DNA of 64,000 bases from Danio rerio (taxonomy: Eukaryota > Chordata > Actinopteri > Cypriniformes > Danionidae): the NCBI RefSeq assembly GCF_049306965.1, contig NC_133185.1, positions 33,299,501 through 33,363,500 of the forward strand, given 5' to 3'. Each line of letters begins with the position of its first letter. Position 1 is the stretch's first letter. This document shows, piece by piece, positions 34,874 to 47,531 of the stretch. A model generated the notes under the pieces. It did no database searches and was not told the DNA's origin. It saw only the letters and a program-made list of their open reading frames with translations. A program made the translations under genes and the position numbers.

Positions 34874-37170
34874 TTAATAAAAAAATAGTAGGCCAGAAAT
34901 GCTTGAAACACAAAGCAAATTTACCATTCCAAACAGTAATAATTAGCCAATAAAGACCTTTTGCCACACTGACTAAAGACAGGATCACACAAAGAAATCA
35001 GCACTGATTCTTTAGTACAAGAACCAAGCAGGTGTTTCAAATACTCCATATAATACAACTCTACAGGGAGGAGTCCAATCAAGCAGTCCATTGGAAGAAA
35101 ATAAGTAACAACCAAAAGGAAAAAGGACAACAAAAACAAGAACCGCAGGAAACCACAGCTAGAGTTCTCAAGCTGAACCTGTATTACATTTTTTTATTTA
35201 TTTATTAATAAATTTTATAATAAAAATGATAATAACTAAATAAAAAAACAAAAAATAAGCTGAAAGATACCAATGATGTATCTCTTATCTCTTACAAACT
35301 TAAGCTGCTGCGGTCACCTTTCTCCCCATAGACTTCCATCCATACGCGCGTGAATGTGTCAGACCGGAAACGCAAGCCTGTGCGAAAAGTTTTGCAGTTC
35401 GCTGCATTGGAAAGTTCAAGCTTGGTGAGCTCTGACCTGCAAAATCTCATCATATGATTGCATAAGACCAATTGAAGATCAAAACATGACCGCTCTGGAC
35501 AGGAATTTAAAACATGGACCAATCGCTCACTTTTTTAATCTTGTTTAATCCCGCCCCTTTTCGCAGCACCGTACTACAGAATTTCGCACACACAAACTCT
35601 AGTGTGACTGCAGCATAACATAACCCACAACAACAAACTGCACTGGCCACAAAGACTCACACATTCCCAAGTGGCAAACATTCATTTATTTTGTGACTTG
35701 GGACATAAAGACGTTAAAGCCACAAAGGTGTATTTAATAAAGGTGATTTGCTTAACACCAGTGGGCAGATCTTCCCATGGGTGACAAACAGTGCAGACCC
35801 CATTTAAAACAATGGACCTGCCATATTTGCATCTAATATAATACTTTTTGTCAATACTGCTAATTTCTTTCTTTCTCTCTAAATTGCTTTTAGAAAACCC
35901 ATCTCTCTAAATTTAGCATTTTACTGAAAAATTGATCAAATCAATCCTTACTCATAATATAAGTTTTATAATAATAAACTATGATTCATTCCAACACAAT
36001 TAACAGGTTTCTTAAATAAAAACAAAAACATTGCTTCCTTCTTAAAGAGGCTATTTTTAGACCAACTTCTGCTGTCTGAATATTTTTTAACTACTTAGAA
36101 CAGCAGTTTTCAGAAAGTCATAAGAACTCACCAGAAATGTACTTCAAAAGACATTTATTTCAAAATTGATGGTAAATGTGTCACTTTACTGCAACAAACC
36201 AAAGGGCAACCAGACTCTTTGTGTTTAAGAAAGCCTAGGTTACCTTATCCTTTGAGGTCTGTTCACTCCTTAATTTTTTTAAACTCTTCCCTATTTATTT
36301 TTTAAGCTTTTGGTTGTCAGTAATTGTCGTATGTTTTTTACATTGAGGGGATCTAAATATGACTGGGCTTTTTTTTGTGCAAGCTAAAGATAGATCAGCT
36401 TCTAATTATAAAATAAAAGGTCTTTAATGTTGTGTTTTGCACCATGACATCGAACTAAAACAGTAATATATAAAAGTAATATTAAGCTACTTGTATTTTA
36501 GACACAATAATGTCTAGTTTGATCTTTAAAAAAAATTCCAAACAGCAGAAATGCAGTGCATCTCTGAGCAATCAGTAGGATTTTGTTGTTGAATAAATTT
36601 CAGTCAGTGACGCGATGTAGCCACATATTTCATTCCTGAATGAACTGTTGGATGAACTGTTGGATGAATGATTGTCTTGTCATTTACCTGCTCATTTTAT
36701 ATATAAAATGATCAGGTAAGTGTTTTCTAAACATATCTTAATTGCTATTTTTTTGCAATGTAAAAACTCTTACAAAGGAAAAAACTGCCTCTGAATTGCC
36801 AAACAAATAGTTATAATTTCTAAACGGTTATATACTTTTGCCTGGTGTCGATTTCATCAACAGGATCAAACAAACACATTTGGATAATCCTGCCTGCCTG
36901 ACATACAAAGACTCTAAAATGTTCTGGTATAAAATTTCTACGGTACATTTTTTATGTTTTGTTTTAAGTTTTTTAGAACAACAGTATCTCCAGCAGAAAA
37001 TATATCAATAGATGCCGTTTTAAATTGTAAAGAAATCTGTGTTTTTGACACTAATAAAGAGAGCAGAAGTCAATGTCTCATTTGAATTATTTAGCCTGAC
37101 ATGTTTACAGTTCTAAAATTTTCTAAATGTTTTTCAAAATAAAATATGTTGTGTTTAATGGGGGAAAATG
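33741..37170. other. Gene-free AT-rich stretch
   Basis: Contains A-rich simple sequence (about 34500-34550) and an AAT microsatellite (34827-34872). About 35290-35530 is GC-richer with no exon structure. Nothing else recognised. Confidence 0.4.
34827..34872. repeat. (AAT)n microsatellite
   Basis: About 15 AAT triplets. The minus strand reads as poly-Leu, which is not a gene. Confidence 0.9.
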
Positions 37171-37179
37171 TTTTTTTTT

Positions 37180-37353
37180 TAAAGATTTATTTTTGGCTTT
37201 TTATTTTAGATAGGACAGTAATCATACAGGAAGCAAAGTGGGAGAGAAATAGGGGTACTGTCAGGAAATGTCCTCGAGCTGGGATTCAAACTCAGAACGC
37301 CCTCGGAATGCTACTGCACTATATGTTAGTGCGCTAACCATAGACTATTGCAC
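37180..37353 (-). mobile_element. V-SINE-like element
   Basis: Reversed, it shows a tRNA-like head (GGTTAGCGCACTAAC, then GAGTTTGAATCCCAGCTCGAGG) and a 3' part with CCTATCTAAAATAAAAAGCC, the layout of vertebrate V-SINEs. It ends near a T-run. Confidence 0.55.
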
Positions 37354-37583
37354 CTACAACATTATTATAAATAAAAAACAAAAATTAAAGCAGTAATCAC
37401 AATACCTTGAAAAAAATGACAATGATTTCAAATGGATTTAAGCAATGATTTAATAGGTGACTCCAAAGCAATATGATGACAATTTATAAAACTATAATTT
37501 ATATTTCTATATTACAAACCTTAAATTAGTTTTTTATAAATAAATATATATGTCAAATTTAGACTCTATACATGTCAAATTAA

Positions 37584-37945
37584 AGTGGCTCAGTGGTCAG
37601 CACTATCACTTCACAGAAAAAAAGGCCGCAGCTTCAAATCCTGGCTTGGCCAGATGGCATTTCTGTGTGGAGTTTGCATGTTCTCCCCATTTTGGAATGG
37701 GTTTCCTCCAGGTGCTCCGGTTTTCCCCACAGTCCATAGTCATGCGCTATAGGTGGATTGAATAAACTAAATTGGTCATAGTGTATAAGTGTGAATGAGA
37801 GTGTATGGGTGTTTACCACTACAGGGCGGCAGCAGGAAAGGCATCCGCTGTGTAAAACATATGCTGGGTAAGTGGGTGGTTCATTCTGCTGTGCCGACCC
37901 CTGGTGAATAAAGGGACTAAGCTGAAGGAAAATGAATGAATTAAT
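37584..37945 (+). mobile_element. DANA-type SINE
   Basis: The head (GTGGCTCAGTGGTCAGCACT, then TTCAAATCC), the body TTTCTGTGTGGAGTTTGCAT, and the tail CATATGCTGG ... ATAAAGGGACTAAGC ending in AATGAATGAAT match the DANA consensus order. It is diverged. Confidence 0.85.
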
Positions 37946-37949
37946 ACAT

Positions 37950-39770
37950 TTAGACAAAAGGTTGCAAGGGAGTTTCAATGAACTTTTTAAACATTTCACC
38001 ATAACTTTTTAAACAGCTTTTTAAGTGTAAAACTTAATATGTAAAACTCTGTAGTTAATTATTTAGCAAATTTAACAAACATCATTTTTGTTAAAGGGTA
38101 CAACAGATGTGTAGGAGTGCTTTAAAAAATGGTTTAGCCGAATATCCTGTACACTTCTTTCTACAATACCTCTTTAGATCTTCATACATCTTCATGCACA
38201 GACTGGGCAACTGAACTATTTCAACCACACTGTGGGGGAGGCTGTAAAATTGAAGTAGGTTATGGCATCAAAAGCTACCACCGGTAGACATGCAATGATA
38301 GTGCGTGTACTCAAAGTTTACGACAAATTACTTTAGACCTTTTCAGCTGCACATTTACTCATACTTATGGGAAGCTATTTCTTCATTAACATTAATAAAA
38401 TAGAGGAAGTGCTGTTTTTGTGTGTTTGGTGTGTTGAGGCTATAGCTAACCCACAACCTTTACACTGGTGTACTCTTAATGTGACAGTTATTGCAATGCT
38501 GAAAGCAGCAGCCAATCATTGTATCAGACTGAAAAAAACTACCAAACGATTTGAAAATAAAAGTCAGTGACTTAGTGCAAACCAGTCACTGGGCTTATAA
38601 TGAAAAAAATGGCTTGTATGTAAACGTTTCTGTCATGTCATGTCACGTTTGGTGCAGAGAGCCAAATGAAATCTTGTCACGTTGCTTGTAGTTAAGACAT
38701 GGTGTTATGTGCTAATGTGTTCTTACTTCAATCAGAATGCTGTAAATGCTTTAATTTGTTTGTGTGTTTTAGGACCTCACCAACAAGTTCAATGCAACAG
38801 TCAGTATATATTGATAAGCATTTCAGTCACAGGAAATGTGAGCGGAAATATATATTGATAGGGGTTCTTGGTGCTGACCTGGTGCAGTTGCAAGCTGAGC
38901 TGCATGCAATGCTTTTAATGAGCACACCTAACCCCACCCCTAACCCTACCCATCACAGTGACGTCACAATCTCCATTGAGTGCATTGGGTCTGAGTCTAA
39001 TCAAAGCTGCATCAAGAAACTATTGGAGTTTTCAAACAAAACCTTTTGATATCAGCATTTCCCACATGGGAACAACAATCTGTGTTTGCACTGTATTTCT
39101 TAGCATACATCTCACATAAAACAGCACCATGAAGCATATTACAAAAGAAGAGGAGATCCATGAGACCTGTTTTACAGAATAAGGTGGTTTGCTGTGCGTC
39201 CTTCTTTTAAAATCACAGTGCTTAACCTAATAACCCCCTACACTTTACCACTGCCATGTGTGTACTGAAAAAGTCTATAGACACAAGTGCAACAGTCAAT
39301 GATATCCTAAAAAAATATACATTTGTCTTTTTTTTTTACATAATTTTAATCAAGAAATTTGCAGCCTATTGACATTAAAAAGAATCATAACATCACAAAG
39401 CATATGTTAACTTTAAACATTCTCATTTACACAAATACAGTACTGTATACTGAGAAAAAAAAGATACGAGAGCTGTCACTGGGGTGTAACCTTATCAAAA
39501 GGTAAACATGTGTATCTAAAGGGTTCATACTGATACCACAAAGGTATATATTAGTATCAAACACTTTCACAAGGTACTTTTTAGTACAAATGAATATGGA
39601 CAGTGACACTCTCAGACCTTTATATAGGTAATAAAATAGTTTTTGATCTCTGAGAAACCAAAGAAACTTTTTACATTCTTAGAAGTGAGAAAGAGCAATA
39701 GACTGGAACAACATCACGCTAGTTTAAAAATGAAAATAAATATAGACGGACTAGGGCAGAGTGCACACCC
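37950..39770. other. Gene-free stretch 3' of gene D
   Basis: No cytoplasmic exon matching genes B or C is visible here, supporting a tail-less gene D. Short CCTAACCCCACCCCTAACCC repeats occur near 38927-38950. A GGTAC/GTATC-rich repeat of unknown family lies at about 39470-39600. Confidence 0.4.
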
Positions 39771-39785
39771 AAGACTTACCAATGC

Positions 39786-41290
39786 TTACACAACTATAGT
39801 GACCAAAATTACAGTCAACACCGCAGAGATGACAAATGCCACTGCTACAGTCACCATTAAATCACAACCTAAAAGACAGAAATATTAGACCTATTATGAA
39901 CCATCTTATACTAAAATGGCATTATGTCACACGTTACATGTTTTTTAAATAAAATAAATATGCATTAAATCTCCAAACTTACCCTTATTTTCATAGCAGG
40001 CAGAGCTTGATAAATTGGCGATGAGCGGTTTGTTTAAGGATGAGTGGTTTACCCAGCAGAAGTAGACTGTGTTGTTGATTTGTGGTGGCAGTATAAGGTA
40101 TGATTTATGACTGAATGATTTATTTGAGTGTGAGCTGTTGAAGAATTCTCCATCTCTGATCCACAGCAGTTCAAGTGAATCATTGTGGAATCCAGCAGAG
40201 CACAGAATCATGGTAGATCCGTCAGGCATCTTCTCACAGGACAGAGACAAGACGGGACGCACTGTAAATAGTGGAAGCTTTCAAAAACAGTTCTATAAGA
40301 ATTTTACATTTCTGATGGCAACATAATTATTTACCAATAACTTGGACTTGTGTTATTCCCAGATCCATGTTTGGTGGTGGTATAGTCCTCGTCACAGTAC
40401 AGGTGTATGTGTTTTTATCCTGGAGATTTAAGAGCTCAAATGAGATTTCCTCAGTCTCTGGAATCCAGTTAAACTTGACATGATCTCTGCAGTTCTGTTG
40501 TTTCCATGAACTCCCATTAAAGCGAAGTGAACAGAGAGTATGATTTAATGTCTGAATATTCACTGCCATCAATTCTGTCTCATCTGTTCGGCTGTAGTTG
40601 CAGTTGATTCTTGCCGACTGTCCATAATTGACAAATAAGGTTGTAGAGCGAATCATTGCCGCATTGGCAAAATCTAAAAAACAAAGAGAAGCGACAACTT
40701 GAATTTGTTACAAATTGTGAATTACACTTTTAAATAATTAATTATATGCATTATTCATGAATGTATCTCAGATTTTGACATTACCATAAGCTGAAGACAG
40801 GAGCATCCAACAACAGCTTAAAAAGAAATACTGCCAACAATAAACATCAGTTAAACACACAGAAAAAAGACAAAGAAAAATGTGAAGGTAACTTTTGTTC
40901 AAATATCTAAAAAGTGTAATAATTAAGAATTAATAAACAAGCTTCCAGGTTGAATTATATTTCTGTTTATATGTAATATGTTGTTCTATATATTGTTTTA
41001 CACCGTACAATATGTTTTCATTTGTTAACCTTTCCTACATTAACTAAGTTAACAAAACAATAAAGAATACTTCTACAGCATTTTTTTTATCATAGTTTAT
41101 TTATTTGAATATTTGCTCACTTTTAGACAAATACTTGATGTAATATTGTTTCTGTTCAGATTAATAAAGTATATTGATAAATTATTTTTAGTAAAGCATC
41201 AAATACAGTTAACAAACAAGACTTTACTTAATGTATTGTACTATTATAGTTCTTAAATATCTTAAAGGCAACAAGAGACACACTCACCAT
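39786..41290 (-). CDS. Gene D: CD28-like two-Ig-domain receptor without a cytoplasmic tail
   Basis: Minus-strand exons: ATG 41288-41290; signal peptide 40785-40830; V domain 40335-40673; C1-like domain 39983-40261; membrane exon from 39868 with TAA at 39786-39788. Total about 249 residues, all junctions phase 1. The leader is MYFFLSCCWMLLSSAY. V and C1 exons are the same lengths as in gene C (339 and 279 bases) and nearly identical in sequence, so C and D are recent duplicates; the loop is TRTIPPPN, with a membrane-proximal Cys in SSACYENK. The membrane segment (LMVTVAVAFVISAVLTVILV) is followed at once by the stop, so the protein would lack any signalling tail. The exon's donor GTAAGT lies six bases past the stop. 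The gene could act as a decoy or need a partner, but no charged residue is seen in the membrane core. A TATA-like element was not sought reliably. Confidence 0.8.
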
Positions 41291-41360
41291 TCCTCCTTCA
41301 AGTGAAAGCATTGTGCATGTCCTGCTTTGTCTTTTGCTATGAAACTGAAGTCGAGGTGCT

Positions 41361-41372
41361 CATTTCCTCTTT
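41361..41372 (-). promoter_or_regulatory. Candidate PU.1 box upstream of gene D
   Basis: The reverse strand reads AAAGAGGAAATG, close to the classic PU.1 consensus, about 75-80 bases upstream of the start codon. It matches the position and core of the site upstream of gene C. Myeloid or B-lineage expression is an inference. Confidence 0.45.
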
Positions 41373-41557
41373 AAGTAAAGTAAAATGTAGGAGTTGCAGA
41401 CAATATAAATCACATACAGTTCTGTATCCATTCAGTACAATATTGACAGAAACATTCAGACTCATAGATGACAGACCCATGTGCTGCAGTCAGTGGTTGT
41501 ATAATTTTATACTAAATTAAAAAGAAAAATTAATTTCACAATATTAAATCCATGACC

Positions 41558-41561
<4 letters not shown>

Positions 41562-41653
<92 letters not shown>
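41562..41653. repeat. (TA)n microsatellite
   Basis: A run of about 90 bases of TA, then a T-run. Confidence 0.95.
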
Positions 41654-41655
<2 letters not shown>

Positions 41656-42902
41656 TTTTTTTTTTTTTTTGCTATTTCAACCTCTAATAGACTCACAAGT
41701 TAAATGTTTTTTATAAAATCAGTATATTCAACTGGGATTTCTAATCTATAGTAATACTCTATATATTTCGATTAAAATGCCATGTCTGCTTGTTTTCATG
41801 CATTACACATGCACAAACTTCCTGACCAACTTCTGTTAATGTAAAATTGCATTTTTAAGTCAGTTCAAAAATCATATCTTAGTTGACCCAACAATTGTTT
41901 GAAACAACTTATTTTTACTAGTCCAGCTAACTAACCAATAATCATTAAGCCAACATTTCAGTATTTGCATTTTTTACAGTATAGATTAAGGAATGTACTT
42001 ACAGATCTAATATGCACTACAAAGAAACTTTATAATACTGTACACTATAAATAAAATCTGAAAATTAATTATTGTCTCAACAAATTATTTCCCAATATTA
42101 ACTAATAATTTTAACTCATAGTCAGAAGTTAAAATTAAAAAAATATATATTCACCAAACACATAGGGCTCTATTTTGACGGTCCAAGCGCAGAGCGCAAA
42201 GCGCAGGGCGCAAACGCTTTCAGGGTGTGTCAGAACGCATTTTTGCTAATTTAAGGACGGGAAAATCCTTTTTGCACCAAGGTGCATGGTCTAAAAGGGT
42301 TGAGTTTAGTTTCTTAATGAGTTATAGGTGTGTTTTGAAAATAAACCAATTAGAGCCTCATCTCCCATTCCCTTTAGGAGCCAGCTGCATCGCGCCATAA
42401 GCGCATTTTGATGTAAAGTATAAGTTCACTTTCGCTTTTGCTCTCGTGGATAGGGAAACCTTTATGCACAGACATCAATTAGCCTATAAATAATTAATTT
42501 CATTTGTTAAGCGCAAAGGTTTGTTTCAAAACTATTTCTAAATTTAGTTCTAATTTCTAGCAAACGAATAAATGAACAATAATAACCAAGTGTGGTCAAA
42601 ATACTAAGTTATTTCCAAATACACCTGCCATGCCCCATACGGTCTAAAATTTGACAGGTGGACAAATCTTAGCTTGTTTTTAATAAAACAAATATAAATA
42701 TGGATATAATAAATTATACTGCTAATAAAAATAACATTATACAAAAGCAAATTGAATGAACTGAAAAAAGCCTCCCGAGATGAAGAAAGTAAGACAGTGG
42801 TTTTTAAATTCATGTAGGGTAGAAATAATATGTTTTGTAATATTTTAATAATTTATATTTATATATTGTATATATCCTTATATATATATATATATATATA
42901 TT

Positions 42903-44647
42903 AGGGATGTAACGGTATTGTAAATACCGTCATACCGCAATATTAATTTTTTTCGATATTACCGAAGTCGCATGACTCGGTAAAACTATAGGTCTTCTGA
43001 GAAAATTTACTCAGGCGAATGAAGCGAACGGGAGGTAGCGAAAACTACAATTCCCATCATCCCTTGCGGTCTGTTGTCGCTACAGATCCAGTAATGCGGA
43101 AATGGAGTGTGCTGCTAGAAGCGGGGATCAAAAAGAGTTGTAAAACTCTAAGGCCCCGTTTACACTAGTGCGTTTTAGTTTTAAAACGGCGTTGTAGAAT
43201 GAAAACGATCCGCGTCCACACTCGCGTTTTACCCAGCGTTTCTGAACTGCTCTCCGTCCACACCAAAATGCTGAAAACGCACATCACGTGACCACAGACA
43301 CTCTCGGGCAAGCGCTCCAGCATTTCTACTCAGATGAGAGCTCTGCTTGTCGGACTGCTCATCAAGCATCTCCCGCTGGATCTAATCTCACTATATTTGC
43401 TAAACGTGATATTTCATTCATGTTGTTGTCTTTATCTAACGACATAGGCCAATTCCCTGACTTTGGTCATTGGAATCTATTAAGTTACTTGTTCACGGGT
43501 AACATGTTTTGGTTAAGTGCAAAGATAAGTTAATGATTAATACAGGTACATTGACTGATCGCTTGCCTTTATTTCCTACAATGTATAAACTTATTGTATG
43601 TTATACTTTTATAATTGTCGATTATTAAAACTGATATTCAGCAAAAGAAAGGGTGCGTTTCATATTTTCACTGAAATTGAAAGGAGGCAGTTGTTATAGG
43701 CTCCGTTTTGTTATAAATATCCACACAGTGAAGATGACGCTCATATATGCAGCACGACGCCTCAACATTTCTGCTGTCTGTTAAGTTTTCTAATATTAAA
43801 AAGGAAATATGCAGTTCCTTAAATCATGTTTACATTTTATTGTTGAGAAAGTGAAACAACGTAGCCAAGGTGATGTGAATGAAGTTATAAAGTACACTGT
43901 TCCCTTTGAAGATTTACGCGTGTCCTCGGTATGTTTTCCATATCAAACTGAGAAGGGGGAGACTGCAGCCTTGATCAAACTTGCGAAGTCTTAACTTACA
44001 AGAAGAGGATGCGAGACTAAACTGTGTGTGGGCTACTTAATATTGAGGAAAAGCCCCAATCAGATATGCGAACGTTTGCAGCCCCGCCTCCGTTTTCAGA
44101 TGTCTCCGTCTTTCCCCATCCACACTGAGACGGAGCAGCAGCGTTTTAGAATGAAAACGGCCTCTCCAGCGTTTTCGAAACGCTCCGTTTTCGGCGCTCG
44201 AGAAATAAGTCATATAAGTCATATCTCTCTTGTCCCAGAAACCTCAGTCCCAAATGAGAGTTTTTTTTTCTGTTGCAGGGGACATTGTAAATGCCCAGAG
44301 ATACCAGCTTTTACCAGATTATATTTATATGATAATTTTCCTTTAAACCCATCTCTATCTAAGTGAGTGAGTGATTAAATGTTGAATGTGATGAGTTTTC
44401 AACAATACTAAATTAAAACTTTATTTTTTTTTTACATGGTTTAATATTTTTTTTGTTATTAAAATTGAAGTTCCTGTTTCAAAGCTTACAGATAGATGGC
44501 TAATTTGTATGTCATTGACACTTTTGGCACTTTTTTGAAGTATTTTCATAAGTTTTGTTTTTTCTTGTAAATGATTCAATAAATACCGTACCGTGACATT
44601 GATACCGAGGTATTACCGTACTGTGAAATTCTGATACCGTTACATCC

Positions 44648-44649
<2 letters not shown>
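42903..44649. mobile_element. Nested DNA element with AGGGATGTAACGGTAT ends
   Basis: It begins AGGGATGTAACGGTATTG and ends with the reverse of AGGGATGTAACGGTATCAG. Subterminal ATACCG/CGGTAT units cluster at both ends. It lies between two TA runs (about 42886-42900 and 44651-44723), suggesting insertion into a TA microsatellite of the outer element. Non-autonomous. Confidence 0.75.
43152..44205. mobile_element. Innermost nested hAT-like element with AAAACG-rich ends
   Basis: The left part GGCCCCGTTTACACTAGTGC continues GTTTTAGTTTTAAAACG and AGAATGAAAACG. The right part is its inverted partner (AGAATGAAAACGG, CGTTTTCGAAACGCTCCG reading toward 44200), but the last bases of the right end appear lost. 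Short open frames inside are not recognised as transposase. Confidence 0.55.
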
Positions 44650-44726
<77 letters not shown>

Positions 44727-45499
44727 TTAAGATATTATTTATTTTTCATATGTAAAGATATTTGCGTATTGCTCTACATCTTGTGTGGTGTGTAAGCCAG
44801 GCGCACTTTGCCCCAGACAATAGACCGACTTTGTTCTGGTCTAAAGATCAGACTATTTACAGTTTCTCAAAATAGCAACGCGCCAAAACACGCCTGCTTT
44901 TTTAGACCAGAACGCCTATGGGCGCACATTTGAGCGCAAATGCATTTGCTATTTAAACAGCGTGGCGCAACACCTCAAAATGACTCTTGCGCCGAGCTAA
45001 AAGTAGCAAAAGAGTATTGCGCCGCGCCTTGCGCCACATTGCGCCGGGTGTATGATAGGGCCCATAAAGTTGTTCAGCAAATTCATCCAACAGAAGTGAA
45101 ATATTCATGTTTGGTGAACAAACCTTGCAGCAAAAAATGGGTGTGCACATGCATGTGAGAGCCATTGGTTGGAGCAGATTGATGGCAGAGATCAGACAAA
45201 AAATCATATACAGACCCATTTTCCTTTAATAAAGTTATGGTTTGTAGTGAATTATGTATTTATTAAATCATGTTCAAGTTTAACAAAGTGGATGTCTCAG
45301 TAAAAAAAGACATAAAACAAACAGCAAGGGCATTACGAGCGAATTGCCTCCGACGTAATGTTGGACACAGTAACATTAACGTTAATTTGCTTATGTTACT
45401 CTAGTTATATTTAGTAGAAAAACTGAATTTAAACTTGTAATAGCGACGTCTAACCTACGATCTGACCATTCTGTTTTCCCTGGGTACTTTAGGTCACAA

Positions 45500-45876
45500 C
45501 ATTCATTCATTCATTCTTTCATTCATTCATTCATTCATTCATTTTCCTTTGGCTTAGTCTCTTTATTCATCAAGGGTCGCCACAGTGGAATAAACAGCCA
45601 ATTTATCCAGCATATGTTTTACACAGCAAATGCCCTTCCAGCCACAGCCCAGTACTGAGAAACATCCATACACACTCATTCACACACACAAGACAATTTA
45701 GTTTATTCAGTTCACTTGTACTGCATGTCTTTGAACTGTGTGGGAAACTAGAGCACCCGAAGGAGAACACACAGAGAAAACATGCAAACTCCACACAGAA
45801 ACGCCAACTGACACAGCCGGGACTCAAACCTTCTTGCTGTGAGGCAACAGTGCTAACCACTGAGCCATCGTGTTTC
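45500..45876 (-). mobile_element. DANA-type SINE
   Basis: It begins with ATTCATTC tail units (45500-45545), then CTTAGTCTCTTTATTCATCA, the body with AACTCCACACAGAAACGCC, and ends in the reversed tRNA-like head (ACCACTGAGCCATCGTG). Confidence 0.9.
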
Positions 45877-45904
45877 CCCTAAGTTACTACATATTGTTAT
45901 TAAA

Positions 45905-46700
45905 TTATTATTTTATGACAAATTTTATGACTGTCAATCTCACGTTCCATCCTTTGCTCACTCGTTAACAAAACCCCAAGATACTTGAACTCCTCCACCT
46001 GGGTTAAAGACTTCAACCGTTGGCCGGATCCTCCTCTCCAGTACCCTTTCCCAGGGAGGCTGAGGAGTGTGATCCCCCGATAGTTGGAGCACAACCTTCT
46101 TAAAAATGGTAACCACCACCCCAGTTGCCCAGTCCAGAGGCACTGTCCCCGACTTCCATGCGATATTGTAGAGATGTTTCAGCCAAGACAGCCCCACAAT
46201 ATCCAGATACCCAAGATACACAGGATGAATCTCATCCACCCCCGCTGCTTTTCCACTACGGAGCTTGTAAACTACCTCAGTGACCACAGCTTGGGTGATG
46301 GGTAAGTCCACCCCTGCATCCCCAGTCAGCTTCAATGAAAAACATGTGAGTAGAGGTTAAGGAGATCCTTAATGTATTCCTTCCACCATCCGACAACATC
46401 CCTAGTCGAAGTCAACAGCTCCCCATTTCCGCTGTAAACAATGTTGATGTGGAGATTCTTTCCCTTCCTGAGGCGCCGGACGGTTTGCCAGAATCTCTAT
46501 GAGGCCGACCAATAGTCTAACTCCATGGTCTCCCTGAACTCCTACAAGGCCTGAGTTTTTGCTTCCGCAACCACACAGGCTGCAGCACACTTGGCCTGTC
46601 AGTACCCATCAGCTGCCTCAGGAATCCTTTAAGCCAACCAAGCCCTGTAGGACTCCTTCTTCAGCTTGAGAGGAGACGGTGCTCCACAATTTAGGAGACT
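45905..46700 (-). pseudogene. LINE (non-LTR retrotransposon) reverse-transcriptase fragment
   Basis: The minus strand encodes pieces of a reverse transcriptase in several frames: LRSGKAAGVDEIHPVYL and WATGVVVTIFKK (about 46120-46290), CSNYRGITLLSLPGK (about 46040-46094), then VEEFKYLGVLLTSE (about 45960-46000), a normal LINE order. Frame changes between these blocks show it is dead, and the endonuclease and the FADD core are missing. Confidence 0.75.
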
Positions 46701-47335
46701 TTATGAATACATTGTTTGTGCTTTTTCTATTTTTCTTGGCACTGTTTTTAGTTTTGTTTGGGACTGTTCTGGAAACCTCTGTCAACTTGTATAAACAATT
46801 CATTGTTTAGATTTGATGGTGTTTTTGAAGTTTTTAATATTTAAATATGTTATGTATAATATTATTTCAATTGTTTAACCATTAAAATGCGATCTTATGA
46901 GTTCAGATTACCATTTGTGGAATGGTCATATTCAGTTTATTTGTTATTTTAAAGTATTTTACAAAAGCATCTGTTTAATAAGAACAGATGAAAAATAGTG
47001 TTCCCTTGTTTGTATATTTTATTGAGCATTTTCTTTTGGGACAAGGGGGAATTAACAATTCGGTAAAGTTGCTTTAGCAATATATATTTTTAAATTGCGT
47101 GGAACCAAAGCATGCTTAAATTTAAAATATTTAATTGGGCCAATTCCATGATTGGGAAGACTTGATGGTTTTTCAAATGGCTCAACATATTACTACATGC
47201 AACAGACGAATTTCATTTGGGCCAATTGAAAAATTTAGATGTGACCAGTCACTAGAAAATTTTGAGTTTGGGCAGTATTATATTATTTTTGTACAGTGAA
47301 CCTGTCAATATTTTAAAGTAATAGCTTTTTCCATC
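46701..47335. other. Gene-free AT-rich stretch
   Basis: Nothing recognised between the LINE fragment and the start of the inverted duplication. Confidence 0.4.
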
Positions 47336-47531
47336 AGTCGTTTTTACTATCATTTCCTATGTGCCATCGAATGTACAACAACAAATGCACAAAGAATCAG
47401 AAAGTTGACGTCACAGAAAATTATTTTTTATTCAAATGTCTGTAAACACAGTACTCTGTCAATGAATCTTTAACAGTTTGACCAATGAAAGAAGAGTTTT
47501 TCTTTAGTTAATCTTTTCTGATGATCTAGAT

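Larger units (their letters stand above)
42165..45063. mobile_element. GC-rich inverted-repeat DNA element, host of nested insertions
   Basis: The left end GGGCTCTATTTTGACGGTCC and the right end (reversed) GGGCCCTATCATACACCC open similar arms rich in GCGCAAAGCGC / GCGCAAGGCGC. The interior is interrupted by TA runs and by the element at 42903-44649. No coding content. Confidence 0.6.

Noticed and set aside
34740-34988. Poly-Leu open frame that looks like a membrane segment
   Set aside because: Translation of an AAT repeat; no gene structure around it.
39643-39888. Plus-strand open frame over gene D's membrane exon
   Set aside because: Antisense shadow of the gene D exon, which has splice sites and phase on the minus strand.
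43288-44366. Short plus-strand open frames
   Set aside because: They lie within the innermost nested DNA element and match no transposase motif.
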